From Paraburkholderia monticola (GTDB lineage Bacteria; Pseudomonadota; Gammaproteobacteria; Burkholderiales; Burkholderiaceae), in contig NZ_LRBG01000022.1 of the NCBI RefSeq assembly GCF_001580545.1, positions 372,001 to 436,000 on the forward strand: a stretch of DNA of 64,000 nt, read 5' to 3'. How positions within the stretch are numbered: position 1 is the first letter of the stretch; the number at the start of each line of letters is the position of its first letter. Positions 1-9,137 of this stretch are shown in pieces. Made by a program: the position numbers and the translations under genes. Under the pieces are notes generated by a model. That model was not told where the DNA came from. It saw nothing but the letters and a program-made list of their open reading frames with translations, and did not search any database.

Positions 1-72
1 CACGCGCGGCACCAGAAACACCATGCCCCATAAGGCTCCGGCCATGACCCCATATACGACACCGCGCTGCAT
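1..72 (-). CDS. EamA/DMT-family transporter, N-terminal fragment
   Basis: The minus strand from 72 to the window edge encodes 24 residues, beginning MQRGVVYGVMAGALWG and ending in a hydrophobic stretch. This is the usual start of a drug/metabolite (EamA) transporter: a short cytoplasmic lead followed by a first membrane helix with an AGALWG-type motif. The rest lies outside the window. The ATG at 70-72 has a purine-rich AGGGGC sequence a few bases upstream. The gene is divergent from guaB, with about 320 bp between them. Only the first helix is visible, so the substrate cannot be guessed. Confidence 0.6.
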   Translation of the reverse strand, partial: MQRGVVYGVMAGALWGMVFLVPRV

Positions 73-334
73 CGACTGCCCCTGCTGGATAAACTGGAAT
101 GGCCGGCAGGATAGCTGTTTTGCGGGCGCAGCGTCTTGTTCGATCCTGCATTCGGGCGCTTCGGTGGCCGCCCGATCAGATCTCGCGCCGCGGCGCCGCT
201 TCAGTTCGCCTCCGTTTTTGCCTGCGAACGCGCAAACGAAACCCGATCGAACCCGACGCGAACGGGCAAGCGAAATCGGCGCATGGCGGATCGGTAAAAA
301 ATCGTCCGAAATTCGCTAAGCTGCTGTTCGCGCA

Positions 335-363
335 GTGAAAACCGGGGTGGTATCGCGTATAAT
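335..363 (+). promoter_or_regulatory. Sigma-70-type promoter for guaB
   Basis: A perfect TATAAT lies at 358-363. A GTGAAA hexamer (4 of 6 matches to TTGACA) lies at 335-340, with exactly 17 bp between them. The guaB ATG is 27 bp downstream of the -10 hexamer, leaving a short leader with AGGA at 380-383. Position and spacing support a housekeeping promoter; no start site was mapped. Confidence 0.6.
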
Positions 364-389
364 TCGCTTTTGCGCCTATAGGATTTGCC

Positions 390-1850
390 ATGCGTCTGAT
401 CCAAACAGCACTCACGTTCGATGACGTGCTCCTCGTCCCGGCCTTCTCCGATGTTCTGCCGCGCGACACCAGCCTCAAGACCCGGCTGACCCGCAACATT
501 TCCCTCAATATGCCGCTCGTGTCCGCCGCGATGGACACGGTCACGGAAGCACGTCTGGCAATCGCCATGGCGCAAATGGGCGGCGTCGGCATCATCCACA
601 AGAACCTCACGCCGGCCGAGCAGGCGCGTGAAGTCGCGAAGGTCAAGCGGTTCGAGTCGGGCGTCGTGCGCGATCCGATCACGGTGCCGCCGCAAATGAA
701 AGTGCGCGACGTGATCGCGCTGTCGCGCCAGCATGGCATTTCCGGCTTCCCGGTCGTCGAGGGCTCGCAACTCGTCGGCATCGTGACGAACCGCGACCTG
801 CGCTTCGAAGAGCGTCTGGACGAGCCGGTGCGCAACATCATGACCCCGCGCGAGCGCCTCGTCACCGTCAAGGAAGGCACGCCACTCGCCGAAGCGAAGG
901 CGCTGATGCACAGCCACCGCCTCGAGCGCGTGCTGGTCATCAACGACTCCTTCGAGCTGCGCGGCCTGATGACCGTCAAGGACATCACCAAGCAGACCGA
1001 GCACCCGGACGCATGCAAGGACGAGCACGGCAAGCTGCGCGCGGGCGCGGCGGTCGGCGTCGGCGCGGACAACGAAGAGCGCGTCGAACTGCTCGTGCAG
1101 GCGGGCGTCGACGTGATCGTCGTCGATACGGCGCATGGCCACAGCAAGGGCGTGCTCGAGCGCGTCAAGTGGGTCAAGCAGAACTTCCCGCACGTCGAGG
1201 TGATCGGCGGCAACATCGCAACGGCCGCGGCCGCCAAGGCGCTCGTCGAATACGGCGCGGACGGCGTCAAGGTCGGGATCGGCCCGGGCTCGATCTGCAC
1301 GACGCGGATCGTCGCGGGTGTCGGCGTGCCGCAGGTCACCGCGATCTCCAACGTGTCCGAAGCGCTGAAGGGAACCGGCGTGCCGGTCGTCGCCGACGGC
1401 GGCGTGCGCTTCTCGGGCGACGTCAGCAAGGCGCTGGCGGCCGGCGCGAGCGCGGTCATGATGGGCAGCATGTTCGCTGGCACCGAAGAGTCGCCGGGCG
1501 AAGTGTTCCTGTTCCAGGGTCGCCAGTACAAGTCGTACCGCGGCATGGGCTCGGTCGGCGCGATGAAGGACGGCGCAGCGGACCGCTACTTCCAGGACAA
1601 CTCGGCGAACATCGACAAGCTCGTGCCGGAAGGCATCGAAGGTCGCGTCGCTTACAAGGGCTCCGTCAACGCGATCCTGTTCCAGCTGATCGGCGGCGTG
1701 CGCGCGAGCATGGGCTACTGCGGCTGCCGCACCATCGCCGAAATGAACGAGAAGGCCGAGTTCGTGCAGATCACCGGCGCGGGCCTGCGCGAGTCGCACG
1801 TGCATGACGTGCAGATCACCAAGGAAGCGCCCAACTACCACGTGGACTAA
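390..1850 (+). CDS. guaB: IMP dehydrogenase
   Basis: Oxidises IMP to XMP with NAD+, the first committed step to GMP, in the cytoplasm. The 486 residues match the usual bacterial length. The barrel is interrupted by a tandem CBS pair at about residues 93-205. The active-site loop GIGPGSICTTR carries the catalytic Cys at residue 303, followed by the NAD/IMP-site glycine-rich segment and the C-terminal flap (around GSVGAMKDGA and YKGSV). The ATG at 390 follows AGGA at 380-383. It forms a purine unit with the membrane protein 6 bp downstream and guaA. Intact. Confidence 0.98.
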   Translation: MRLIQTALTFDDVLLVPAFSDVLPRDTSLKTRLTRNISLNMPLVSAAMDTVTEARLAIAMAQMGGVGIIHKNLTPAEQAREVAKVKRFESGVVRDPITVPPQMKVRDVIALSRQHGISGFPVVEGSQLVGIVTNRDLRFEERLDEPVRNIMTPRERLVTVKEGTPLAEAKALMHSHRLERVLVINDSFELRGLMTVKDITKQTEHPDACKDEHGKLRAGAAVGVGADNEERVELLVQAGVDVIVVDTAHGHSKGVLERVKWVKQNFPHVEVIGGNIATAAAAKALVEYGADGVKVGIGPGSICTTRIVAGVGVPQVTAISNVSEALKGTGVPVVADGGVRFSGDVSKALAAGASAVMMGSMFAGTEESPGEVFLFQGRQYKSYRGMGSVGAMKDGAADRYFQDNSANIDKLVPEGIEGRVAYKGSVNAILFQLIGGVRASMGYCGCRTIAEMNEKAEFVQITGAGLRESHVHDVQITKEAPNYHVD

Positions 1851-1856
1851 ACGCCC

Positions 1857-2621
1857 ATGAAGCCACTGCTGCGTGTTGTACTGATCCTGGATGCGTTGGT
1901 GCTGCTGGCGTTCGGCCTGCTGTTCGTGCTGACGCCGTGGACTTCGCTGTACAACGCGCTGCAACTGGTGCCAACGGAGCCGGTGCTGGTCGGCCAGGCC
2001 TTCGGCGTCGCGCTGATCGGGCTCGCGTGGCTCGCGGTGCACGCGTCGTTCGACGGGGCGCTGACCTCGACGGTCGCGAAGGTCGTCGGGCATGTGCACT
2101 GGCTGATCGGCGTGCTGATGCTGGTCTGGCTGCTGGGGTTGCATACGCCGTCGCTGACCGGCTTCGGACAGATGGTGTCGGTGCTGGCCGGCGTCGTGCT
2201 GGTGGTGATCGGGCTCGGTGGCGTGCGCTTGTCGGGCGCGGTGCGGCGGCGCGAGAAGGGGACGGTGGTCAAGTCCTCGTCGAGCAAGGCTGAAGGTCGT
2301 GCTGAAACTCGTGCTGACAAGCGTGCCGCCAAAGAGGCGGAAAAGCAGGCCGAGAAGGACGCCGCACGGCAGCGTGAACTCGAACGCGACAGCGCGCGCG
2401 AGCCACGTGTCACCGCGGGCTTTCCGGTTTATCACGCCGAGCCCGTGCCTGAGCCCGTCGTGCCGGTCACGCGGCCGGTCAATCCGGCTGCCGCGGCTTC
2501 CGTCGCCAACCCACCGCTTCATCCGGCCGCGGGCGAGCCCAGCCTGGGCGAGTCCGAACGCGCCGCGCGCGACACCAGCAATGAAGTGCCAGGCGCACCC
2601 CGCCCGCCGTTTCATGGTTGA
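1857..2621 (+). CDS. Membrane protein of unknown function between guaB and guaA
   Basis: The 254 residues have two parts. The first 135 or so hold about four hydrophobic segments (near residues 5-28, 43-65, 76-98 and 103-126) with short loops, so this is an inner-membrane protein. The last 120 are polar: a Lys/Glu/Arg-rich, probably coiled-coil stretch at about 140-180, then a Pro/Ala-rich tail that looks disordered. The ATG lies 6 bp after the guaB stop, so translation is probably coupled. I recall a protein in this position in Burkholderia genomes but know no function for it. The location suggests co-expression with purine synthesis, not necessarily a shared role. Confidence 0.85.
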   Translation: MKPLLRVVLILDALVLLAFGLLFVLTPWTSLYNALQLVPTEPVLVGQAFGVALIGLAWLAVHASFDGALTSTVAKVVGHVHWLIGVLMLVWLLGLHTPSLTGFGQMVSVLAGVVLVVIGLGGVRLSGAVRRREKGTVVKSSSSKAEGRAETRADKRAAKEAEKQAEKDAARQRELERDSAREPRVTAGFPVYHAEPVPEPVVPVTRPVNPAAAASVANPPLHPAAGEPSLGESERAARDTSNEVPGAPRPPFHG

Positions 2622-2836
2622 CGCGCCGCGCGCCAATCCGTTTGCCGAAGCTACCGGGTTTCGTTCGCGCGCATCGCAAGCGGCAAGCTCCGCGGTGGGC
2701 CGCACCCGTGTGCTTCATCGTAATGTTTGCTGTCCGCGCTACGTCGAGACCTTGGCCGCGTGGACCGCTTTGAATTCGACGCCGCGCCTCGCGCGCGGCA
2801 TTCCGTATCCGCTCATTTCTGATTCCGTCCGCTGCC

Positions 2837-4420
2837 ATGCATGACAAGATCCTGATTCTCGACTTCGGTTCGCAAGTCACCCAACTGATTGCACGTCGCG
2901 TTCGCGAAGCCAACGTGTATTCGGAAATCCATCCTTACGACGTCGACGCGTCGTTCATCCGCGACTTCGCGCCGAAGGGCGTGATTCTCTCGGGCGGCCC
3001 GAGCTCGGTCACCGAGGAAGATACGCCGCGCGTGCCGCAAGCGGTGTTCGAACTCGGCGTGCCGGTGCTCGGCATCTGCTACGGCATGCAGGCGATGGCC
3101 CAGCAACTCGGCGGCAAGGTCGACATCGGCCATCTGCGCGAGTTCGGCTATGCCGAAGTGCGCGCCCGCAACCATACGAGCCTGCTCGAAGGCATCAGCG
3201 ACTTCACCACGCCCGAAGGCCACGGCATGCTGAAGGTGTGGATGAGCCACGGCGACAAGGTGCTGGAAATGCCGTCGGGCTTCGCGCTGATGGCATCGAC
3301 CGAATCGTGCCCGATCGCCGCGATGGCCGACGAACAGCGCCGCTTCTACGGCCTGCAATGGCATCCGGAAGTCACGCACACGGTGCAGGGCCGCGCGATG
3401 CTCGAGCGCTTCGTACTGCAGATCTGCGGCGCGAAGGCCGACTGGGAAATGGGCCACTACATCGACGAAGCCGTCGCGAAGATTCGCGAGCAGGTCGGCA
3501 ACGAGCACGTCATTCTGGGCTTGTCGGGGGGCGTGGATTCGTCGGTGGCGGCGGCGCTGCTGCATCGCGCGATCGGCGATCAGCTGACTTGCGTGTTCGT
3601 CGATCATGGCCTGCTGCGCCTGAACGAAGCCGAGCAGGTGATGGCGCTGTTCGCCGATCACCTCGGCGTGAAGGTGATTCACGTCGACGCGAGCGAGGCA
3701 TTCCTCGGCAAGCTCGCCGGCGTGACCGATCCTGAAGCGAAGCGCAAGATCATCGGCGCGGAGTTCGTCGAAGTGTTCCAGGCCGAAGCGGGCAAGCTGA
3801 CCGACGCGAAGTGGCTCGCGCAAGGCACGATCTATCCGGACGTGATCGAATCGGCGGGCAAGGGCAAGAAGGGCGCGCAGACCATCAAGAGCCACCACAA
3901 CGTGGGTGGCTTGCCGGAGACGCTGAACCTGAAGCTGCTCGAGCCGCTGCGCGAACTGTTCAAGGACGAAGTGCGCGAGCTGGGCGTGAAGCTCGGTCTG
4001 CCGCATTCGATGGTGTATCGCCATCCGTTCCCGGGCCCGGGTCTGGGCGTGCGGATCCTTGGCGAAGTGAAGCGCGATTTCGCGGACCTGCTGCGTCGCG
4101 CGGACGCGATTTTCATCGAGACGCTGCGCAACACGATCGACAAGGAAACCGGCAAGTCGTGGTACGACCTGACGAGCCAGGCGTTCGCGGTGTTCCTGCC
4201 GGTGAAGAGCGTCGGCGTGATGGGCGACGGCCGTACCTACGAGTACGTCGTCGCGCTGCGCGCGGTGCAGACGCTCGACTTCATGACCGCGCATTGGGCG
4301 CATCTGCCGCATGAACTGCTGGGGCATGTGTCGAACCGGATCATCAACGAAGTGCGCGGGATCAACCGGGTCGTGTATGACATCTCGGGGAAGCCGCCGG
4401 CGACGATCGAGTGGGAGTGA
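2837..4420 (+). CDS. guaA: GMP synthase (glutamine-hydrolysing)
   Basis: Converts XMP to GMP using ATP and glutamine. The N-terminal class I glutamine amidotransferase domain has its nucleophile at Cys81 (GICYGMQ) and the His/Glu pair in QWHPEV near residue 175. The ATP-pyrophosphatase domain carries the PP-loop LSGGVDSS near 229-236, and the C-terminal dimerisation domain ends in PPATIEWE. At 527 residues it is full length. The final codons contain the GAGTGGGAGTGA sequence that recurs at 40015, so the gene end doubles as an island attachment site. A gap of 215 bp separates it from the preceding membrane protein. The Shine-Dalgarno sequence is weak. Confidence 0.98.
   Translation: MHDKILILDFGSQVTQLIARRVREANVYSEIHPYDVDASFIRDFAPKGVILSGGPSSVTEEDTPRVPQAVFELGVPVLGICYGMQAMAQQLGGKVDIGHLREFGYAEVRARNHTSLLEGISDFTTPEGHGMLKVWMSHGDKVLEMPSGFALMASTESCPIAAMADEQRRFYGLQWHPEVTHTVQGRAMLERFVLQICGAKADWEMGHYIDEAVAKIREQVGNEHVILGLSGGVDSSVAAALLHRAIGDQLTCVFVDHGLLRLNEAEQVMALFADHLGVKVIHVDASEAFLGKLAGVTDPEAKRKIIGAEFVEVFQAEAGKLTDAKWLAQGTIYPDVIESAGKGKKGAQTIKSHHNVGGLPETLNLKLLEPLRELFKDEVRELGVKLGLPHSMVYRHPFPGPGLGVRILGEVKRDFADLLRRADAIFIETLRNTIDKETGKSWYDLTSQAFAVFLPVKSVGVMGDGRTYEYVVALRAVQTLDFMTAHWAHLPHELLGHVSNRIINEVRGINRVVYDISGKPPATIEWE
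4409..4420 (+). repeat. Direct repeat at guaA 3' end (candidate attL)
   Basis: GAGTGGGAGTGA, the last four codons of guaA including the stop, is repeated exactly at 40015-40026 in the same orientation. The guaA 3' end is an established integration target for tyrosine-recombinase islands. Insertion there leaves the gene intact because the incoming element supplies the terminal codons. Confidence 0.7.
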
Positions 4421-5289
4421 CGGAGACTATTGGAGACTATCGGCTGCTATCGGGGTCGATCGGGAAAACCAGCGAACGCCGCGCCCAGCGCGGCGTTTGT
4501 TCGTTTTTGGGATTCGCCATCTATCAGCTGCAGCTGCCAATTTTTGACGGTATTTCAAATAGCGCATTCGTTAGGAGATTCTCCAGGGCAAGCTTCAGGC
4601 AGCGATAGGCCATTGCCATCGCGTCGAACACTTCCGCAACGGGCATGCGATTAGAACACCTTTGATAGCGAGACGTTCTCGATCGCAAACACCAATGTCG
4701 AGCCTTTCGCGCACTCGATCAGGAAATGGAGGATTGCGAAGTAAATTCGTTGACTGGGTCCTGGTTTTCATATTGTGTCTTCCAAACAGTTGGCGTTCGC
4801 GCGTCGCGCGTGAAAGCTCTGCTGTTGGTGTCTACGGGAAATTCATGATCTGAGTGGGTTCCGGCTGCGGTTTCAACCGGTGGATGCAGCCGTTCGAACG
4901 AATACGCTTTCTGGTGTATTGCTGGAGAGCACTGACGACGCTACGCGAACGGGGAAATCAGGGCCGTGGCCTACGAAGCTGCCGTGTGGCGCATAACGGC
5001 TTGGGTCGATCCGGATGCTGTCGGGTGTGGCTGGCCGGTTCAAACGCTCAGAAGAGGCTGGAAGAGTTCTGCTAGGCAATCGGAAACCCCCGTACGCCTT
5101 CACCACGCTTGTCAGGAAGAGCATAAGCGGATTCCGGGTGTCCTTGAAGACAACGGTAAAAGTAGAAGAAAACTTATCTTGATAGTGAGTATGCGTTGTC
5201 TTTCCGTGAAAAACTGAAGGCTCACGCAAGTAATTTTGTGTCTAAATTGCCAGGGAAGTTGATACTATCGGCGCGGATGTCACGGGAGT
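4421..5289. other. Non-coding stretch after guaA
   Basis: Apart from the terminator, I see no convincing gene. Short ORFs on both strands, for example a 40-codon minus-strand frame at 4524-4646, lack a recognisable family and a good ribosome site. An island integrase would be expected here and is absent. The first 125 bp resemble the sequence after the second att copy at 40027-40140. Confidence 0.5.
4475..4508 (+). terminator. Intrinsic terminator downstream of guaA
   Basis: A perfect 10-bp stem (AACGCCGCGC at 4475-4484 with GCGCGGCGTT at 4488-4497) and a CCA loop are followed by TGTTCG and a T run at 4504-4508. A near-identical hairpin lies at 40073-40106. Confidence 0.85.
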
Positions 5290-6029
5290 TCTCCTGCCTG
5301 AACCTGTCCTTACATGGATATCCGCTTCGGTCAGCGCATTGCCAACGAGGAAGCGCTGCTTCTCGAGCCGTGCCTCGAGCCAGTCGAGTGTGTCGAATAG
5401 CGGGCGAACCGCTTCGAGGTATGCCTCGGCAGTAGTCGCGAAGTCGGACTTGTAGACGCCGTTGACGGTGTCGTGCGCACGGGCGTTCGCCTCATCGATC
5501 TGGGCGCGCAGCGCAGCGGGATAGTGGTCGCGAGGCGTTGCGCCGAGGCCGTTGAAGGCCGTGTTGAACATCCGGATGGTCTCGGACGATTCGTTGGTCA
5601 TGATGGTTTTTCTGCTTGTCCCAGAGCACCGGCACGGTCGCACGCCCTCTGTAGCCGGGATCGGCAGACGTGTACATGTTTTGCATGAGCCGCGCACCGT
5701 TGACGTTGACCGGCGCTACACCGGGGTCCGGTTTCGAACGTCCAGCCATTTTTGAGTATCAGCCAGCTGACCGACGAAACACTGATCATTGATTTAAGGC
5801 CCTTCAGCGCGCGCACGATCAGCGTGCGATGCGCCCAACGCCAGGCGAGGCTCACGTAGAGGTGATAGCAGCCGTCTTCGGCCTTGAAGCTGCCGCGCGC
5901 AGTGGGGCTTGCCGAGCCGTCCGCCGTGATCCAGTGGTGGAACGCCACATCCTTGCCCACAAACCGGCCGTTGGTCGATCTGGTTTCATACCGGCGGTCC
6001 ACTCACTGGCCGTTGACGAGAAGACCCAT
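5290..6029 (-). pseudogene. Glutathionyl-hydroquinone reductase (Xi-class GST) pseudogene
   Basis: An intact relative would reduce glutathionyl-hydroquinones. The reading starts at the ATG at 6027-6029 (MGLLVNGQ) but hits TGA at codon 9, where the family normally has Trp. The next part, with TNGRFV and ITADGSA, lies in the frame of 5598-6002. The frame then shifts, and the stretch with RMFNTAFNGLGA, FDTLDWLE and LTEADI lies in the frame of 5242-5697. The catalytic Cys-Pro of the usual ACPWAHR motif reads AWRWAHR, so the active site is also lost. The C-terminal portion after LTEADI, near 5310, is missing. One nonsense codon, at least one frameshift, a lost nucleophile and a truncation make this a decayed gene. 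Confidence 0.85.
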
Positions 6030-6040
6030 CGTGATGCTCC

Positions 6041-6982
6041 TCAGTGAGAACCTACGGTATTGGTGAAGTTGACGATCAGGGGGATCGTCTGGTCTGGCGC
6101 CTCGGACAGGAGCCAGTGGCCCGAGCCCTTGATGATCTCCCCCTCGACATTGGTGTCGACGAGACGTGCCTGATCGATCAGGAACTTGCCCGAGGCTTTT
6201 TCACCGGTGAGGACGAGCATCGGCATCGTGAGCGGCGTCTTCGCGAACTCGGAGAAGTCTTGCGCGTCTTGCGTGAATGCATGGAAGTATTCGAAGCCCG
6301 CGCGCATCCGGCCACTTTGGGCGTACACGTGCGTATAGTATTCGCGGTCTGACTCACTGAGCGAATGTTTCGGGTCCGCTGCGAAGTCGTTCCAGAAGTG
6401 CTCGAAGTAAATCCGTTCGCGGCCTTGAACGAGCTTCAGCGGCGTCTCACCGTAGAAGTTGTAGTGCCATTTGTCGCGCAACAGCCAGACCTTCTGCCAG
6501 TCGCCCACGCCGGGAAGGAAGGCATCCATGAGCGTGACGGTGTCCACTTCGTCGGGATATTGCGCCGCATAGGCGTAGCTCACCATCAGGCCGATGTCAT
6601 GGCCGACGATCTTCACCTTGTGGTAGCCGATCTGCTGCACCATGGCATGAATGTCCTGCGCCATCACCTTCTTTTCATAGCCGCTCGGGGGGATCGCGGA
6701 CGTGCCGGCGCCGGGCAGATCGGGCGCGATGACGACACGGCGGTCCGCAAGCTGCTCCATCAACGGCACCCACATGTGGCTAGTTTCGGTGTAGCCATGG
6801 AGCAGGATGACCGGCATGCCATCGCCATGTCCGGCTTGCAGATAGTGCAGCTTCAGGCCGTTGACGGTAATCGTATGATCTTCGATAGGAATAGGCGTCA
6901 CGCTATGGGCCACACCGTGCAATGCACCCGCCAGTATCAAAGCGGCGGTCGCCTTGCCGGCAATACGTCGAAACAGGTTCAT
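6041..6982 (-). CDS. Secreted alpha/beta-hydrolase, epoxide-hydrolase-like
   Basis: 313 residues from the ATG at 6980-6982, which follows GGAGAACGAG; longer upstream starts have no such site. Residues 1-27 form a signal peptide (RRIAGKATAALILAGALHG), so the enzyme is probably periplasmic. The alpha/beta-hydrolase fold shows the oxyanion-hole HGYTE segment and the nucleophile elbow VGHDIG, with Asp rather than Ser, as in epoxide hydrolases and haloalkane dehalogenases. A PDLPGAG segment and a C-terminal GSGHWL with the catalytic His follow. Intact, unlike its degraded neighbours on both sides. The substrate is unknown; epoxide or ester hydrolysis is the inference from the GHD elbow. Confidence 0.88.
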   Translation of the reverse strand: MNLFRRIAGKATAALILAGALHGVAHSVTPIPIEDHTITVNGLKLHYLQAGHGDGMPVILLHGYTETSHMWVPLMEQLADRRVVIAPDLPGAGTSAIPPSGYEKKVMAQDIHAMVQQIGYHKVKIVGHDIGLMVSYAYAAQYPDEVDTVTLMDAFLPGVGDWQKVWLLRDKWHYNFYGETPLKLVQGRERIYFEHFWNDFAADPKHSLSESDREYYTHVYAQSGRMRAGFEYFHAFTQDAQDFSEFAKTPLTMPMLVLTGEKASGKFLIDQARLVDTNVEGEIIKGSGHWLLSEAPDQTIPLIVNFTNTVGSH

Positions 6983-7229
6983 CTCGTTCTCCAATATCAG
7001 GATGGACGCGCCGCGACTGGTGCCCATGACTGGGCGTGGGTGTCGCAACGATGTGACCTTTATGGTGGACGAGCGACACGCTTTTGCCGTTCGACCTTGC
7101 CGATGAACTCGTTCGAAGGAATTGCACGTCCAGGCGGTTGGCGGATCGACCGGCTGTCGCACGTACGAAGACGTTTCCCGGGTCGGGCGTGCTAGCGACG
7201 CCCGTGCGCTCAGGAGGAGAGGGTTGCAG

Positions 7230-8057
7230 GGCACTGTCGACTTGCGGGACTTCGTCGTTGATGATGCATAAGGCACTCCGGCTCAGAAAGCATTCGACGG
7301 AGTTTGGGTGACATTGGTAAATTCGCGCCAAGCGTCAATCCGTGCCGCGAGGTGTTTGCGATAGAGTGAAGCGCGCAGCAGATGTCGTTTCGGTGCGAAG
7401 TGCTGCCGGATCGGACCGAAGCTAGACAGAAAGGCCTGCGTACGCTTCGGATCGGGAAAGCCTCGCATGCGCCGCTCGGGCTCGCGTGTGGGCTGATGGC
7501 TGTTCTCTGCTCGGTTGTTGACACGGACCGCAGCCTTGACGAACACATGCTTCGTTGACCAACTCCGGAATGTCGGCTTTCGCCGCCGGATAGCCGCGCA
7601 ATTGATCGGTGACGATCTGCCGTGGCACCGGGTTCGAGCGCAGTACACGCTTGAAGAAACATTTGGCGGCGACCGTGTCGCGTCGCTTTTGCAGCAAGAT
7701 GTCGAGTTCGACGCCGTGCTCGTCGACTGCACGCCACAGCAGGTACGGTTCGCCACGCAGGGTGACGAACATCTCGTCGAGGTCACACGTGCTACCGGGA
7801 TTGCGGCGCGCCGCTTTTACCCGATAGGCAAAGCGCGCGCCGAACTTTTCGCACCAGCGGCGTATCGTCTTGTTGCTGACCGTCACTCCACGCTCGAACA
7901 GCAGCTCTTCAATGTCGCGCAGGCTGAGCTGGAAGCGGAAGTACCACCGCACCGCACGGCTGATGACCGCCGCAGGAAACCGGTGGCCGTGATAAGGCGA
8001 TTTCGTCTTCGTCATCACACCATGTTTCGCGAACACCGTCGCCAAGGTGACAGCGCC
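7230..8057 (-). mobile_element. IS6-family insertion sequence (degenerate)
   Basis: The element is about 828 bp, normal for IS6. Candidate terminal inverted repeats are GGCACTGTCGACTT at 7230-7243 and, on the other strand, GGCGCTGTCACCTT at 8044-8057; 11 of 14 positions match. They bracket the transposase closely, with the start codon 42 bp from the right end. No 8-bp target duplication is visible in the flanks, so the copy is old or rearranged. The ends are my reading and could be off by some bases. Confidence 0.65.
7283..8015 (-). pseudogene. IS6-family DDE transposase, frameshifted
   Basis: The start is the ATG at 8013-8015 (MTKTKSPYHGHRF). The N-terminal half reads through FQLSLRDIEELLFERG (helix-turn-helix) and the first two catalytic positions, DLDE and IVTDQLRGY. 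After IPELVN near 7560 the frame changes. The remainder (KHVFVKAAVRVNNRAENSHQPT, giving the catalytic Glu, then GPIRQHF) continues in another frame to the stop at 7283. The junction is explained by loss of two bases, since an intact copy would read about ELVNVKHVF. All three DDE residues survive across the two frames, so inactivation looks recent. Confidence 0.85.
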
Positions 8058-8314
8058 GTAGAAAGCGAGTTTGCGAGAACTCGATAGTCGCTCGTCCGCA
8101 CATCCCCAAATCCTTGGCGTGGATCGATCCATCCGATATCCAGCGGCAAGGACGGCGGCACAAGCCCTGCCATCGTCGCCGTGCAAGCCGGAAACGGGCG
8201 AATAGCGCAGAATAGCATCGTGAGCGCCTTCAGACGCGCGTGAGAGGAAGTGGCGCCCGACTGGGGTCATTAGGGCGCAGGCGTGAGCGAGACAACTTTG
8301 CTGCAGGGAGATCA

Positions 8315-8959
8315 ATGAAGAAAGGCAAGACAAAACTTACCCGCCATGATGCTGAGCGCCTTTTCGAGGGTCTGCCCGGCGGGAGCGTGAAAGTTTCGAG
8401 CCGTCCCGAAAACCCGTTCGAGGCAGGAGTATTTGACGCGGTCGAGCGCGTCGACGACGAAACCAGACTCTGGAAAGACAACCTCATCACTCTTCCGATG
8501 GCGATCGAGTTGCCTGCCGGCTACGAGTCGGTGTCTCGCATGCGTGAGACGATCGAGCGGACATGGCGCGTTAAGTGGGTGAGGGAGGGTAAAAATGAGG
8601 TTGTCGCCGAGTTTCCTGAAGGATGGACCGCCGTTCGCCCGGAAAGCGGCCCCAGCGAGTTGCGAGATCCGTCCGGCGTGGTCCGCGCCATATATGGGTG
8701 GGCCAAGGATGCCGAACTCAGGGTTCTGCCACGGTATCTTGTTGAGTCACAGGCGAACAGTTCAAGCGGACTAGGCAGCCTGCTTGTCCGTGATCGCCAG
8801 AACGGCCAAATTCTTCAGAGGTCGTCGACCTGGTCTGCTCAAACTGGTACCAACCATCCAGATTGGCCCAGGCTGTCAGCGTGGCTCAACTTGCGCTATC
8901 CACAGCATCACGATCCAATGAGGTACTGGGACGATTGCGAGGAAAACATCCAGAACTGA
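8315..8959 (+). CDS. Hypothetical protein
   Basis: 214 residues from the ATG at 8315, which follows AGGGAG at 8305-8310; an in-frame extension back to 8240 has no ribosome site. The protein is soluble and charged, with no signal peptide or membrane helix. The first 20 residues are basic. The middle contains RTWRVKWVREG and AEFPEGWTAVRPE, and the C-terminus is Trp/Asp-rich (HPDWPRLSAWL, RYWDDCEENIQN). I recognise no family. It stands between the IS6 remnant and the P-type ATPase scar and may be passenger DNA. Start is fairly sure, function unknown. Confidence 0.6.
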   Translation: MKKGKTKLTRHDAERLFEGLPGGSVKVSSRPENPFEAGVFDAVERVDDETRLWKDNLITLPMAIELPAGYESVSRMRETIERTWRVKWVREGKNEVVAEFPEGWTAVRPESGPSELRDPSGVVRAIYGWAKDAELRVLPRYLVESQANSSSGLGSLLVRDRQNGQILQRSSTWSAQTGTNHPDWPRLSAWLNLRYPQHHDPMRYWDDCEENIQN

Positions 8960-9137
8960 ACTGCTTCTGGGGATGCTGTTCTCGGGCTAACTGCTACATC
9001 CTGCTCGACAGAGGCGAAAGGAGACCTGACTACTTGATTGGGCTTCCGAGTTCCGCCCGTATGGGACGTTCAACGGCGACAACGAATCGTTTTCAGTCGC
9101 GACTTACGCGAGCCGGATTCCGGAAGCCTGATTCAGA

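Noticed and set aside
201..2705. Minus-strand open frame of 834 codons opposite guaB
   Set aside because: It is antisense to guaB and the membrane protein, has Arg/His/Asp-rich composition typical of GC-rich shadow frames, and no family motif.
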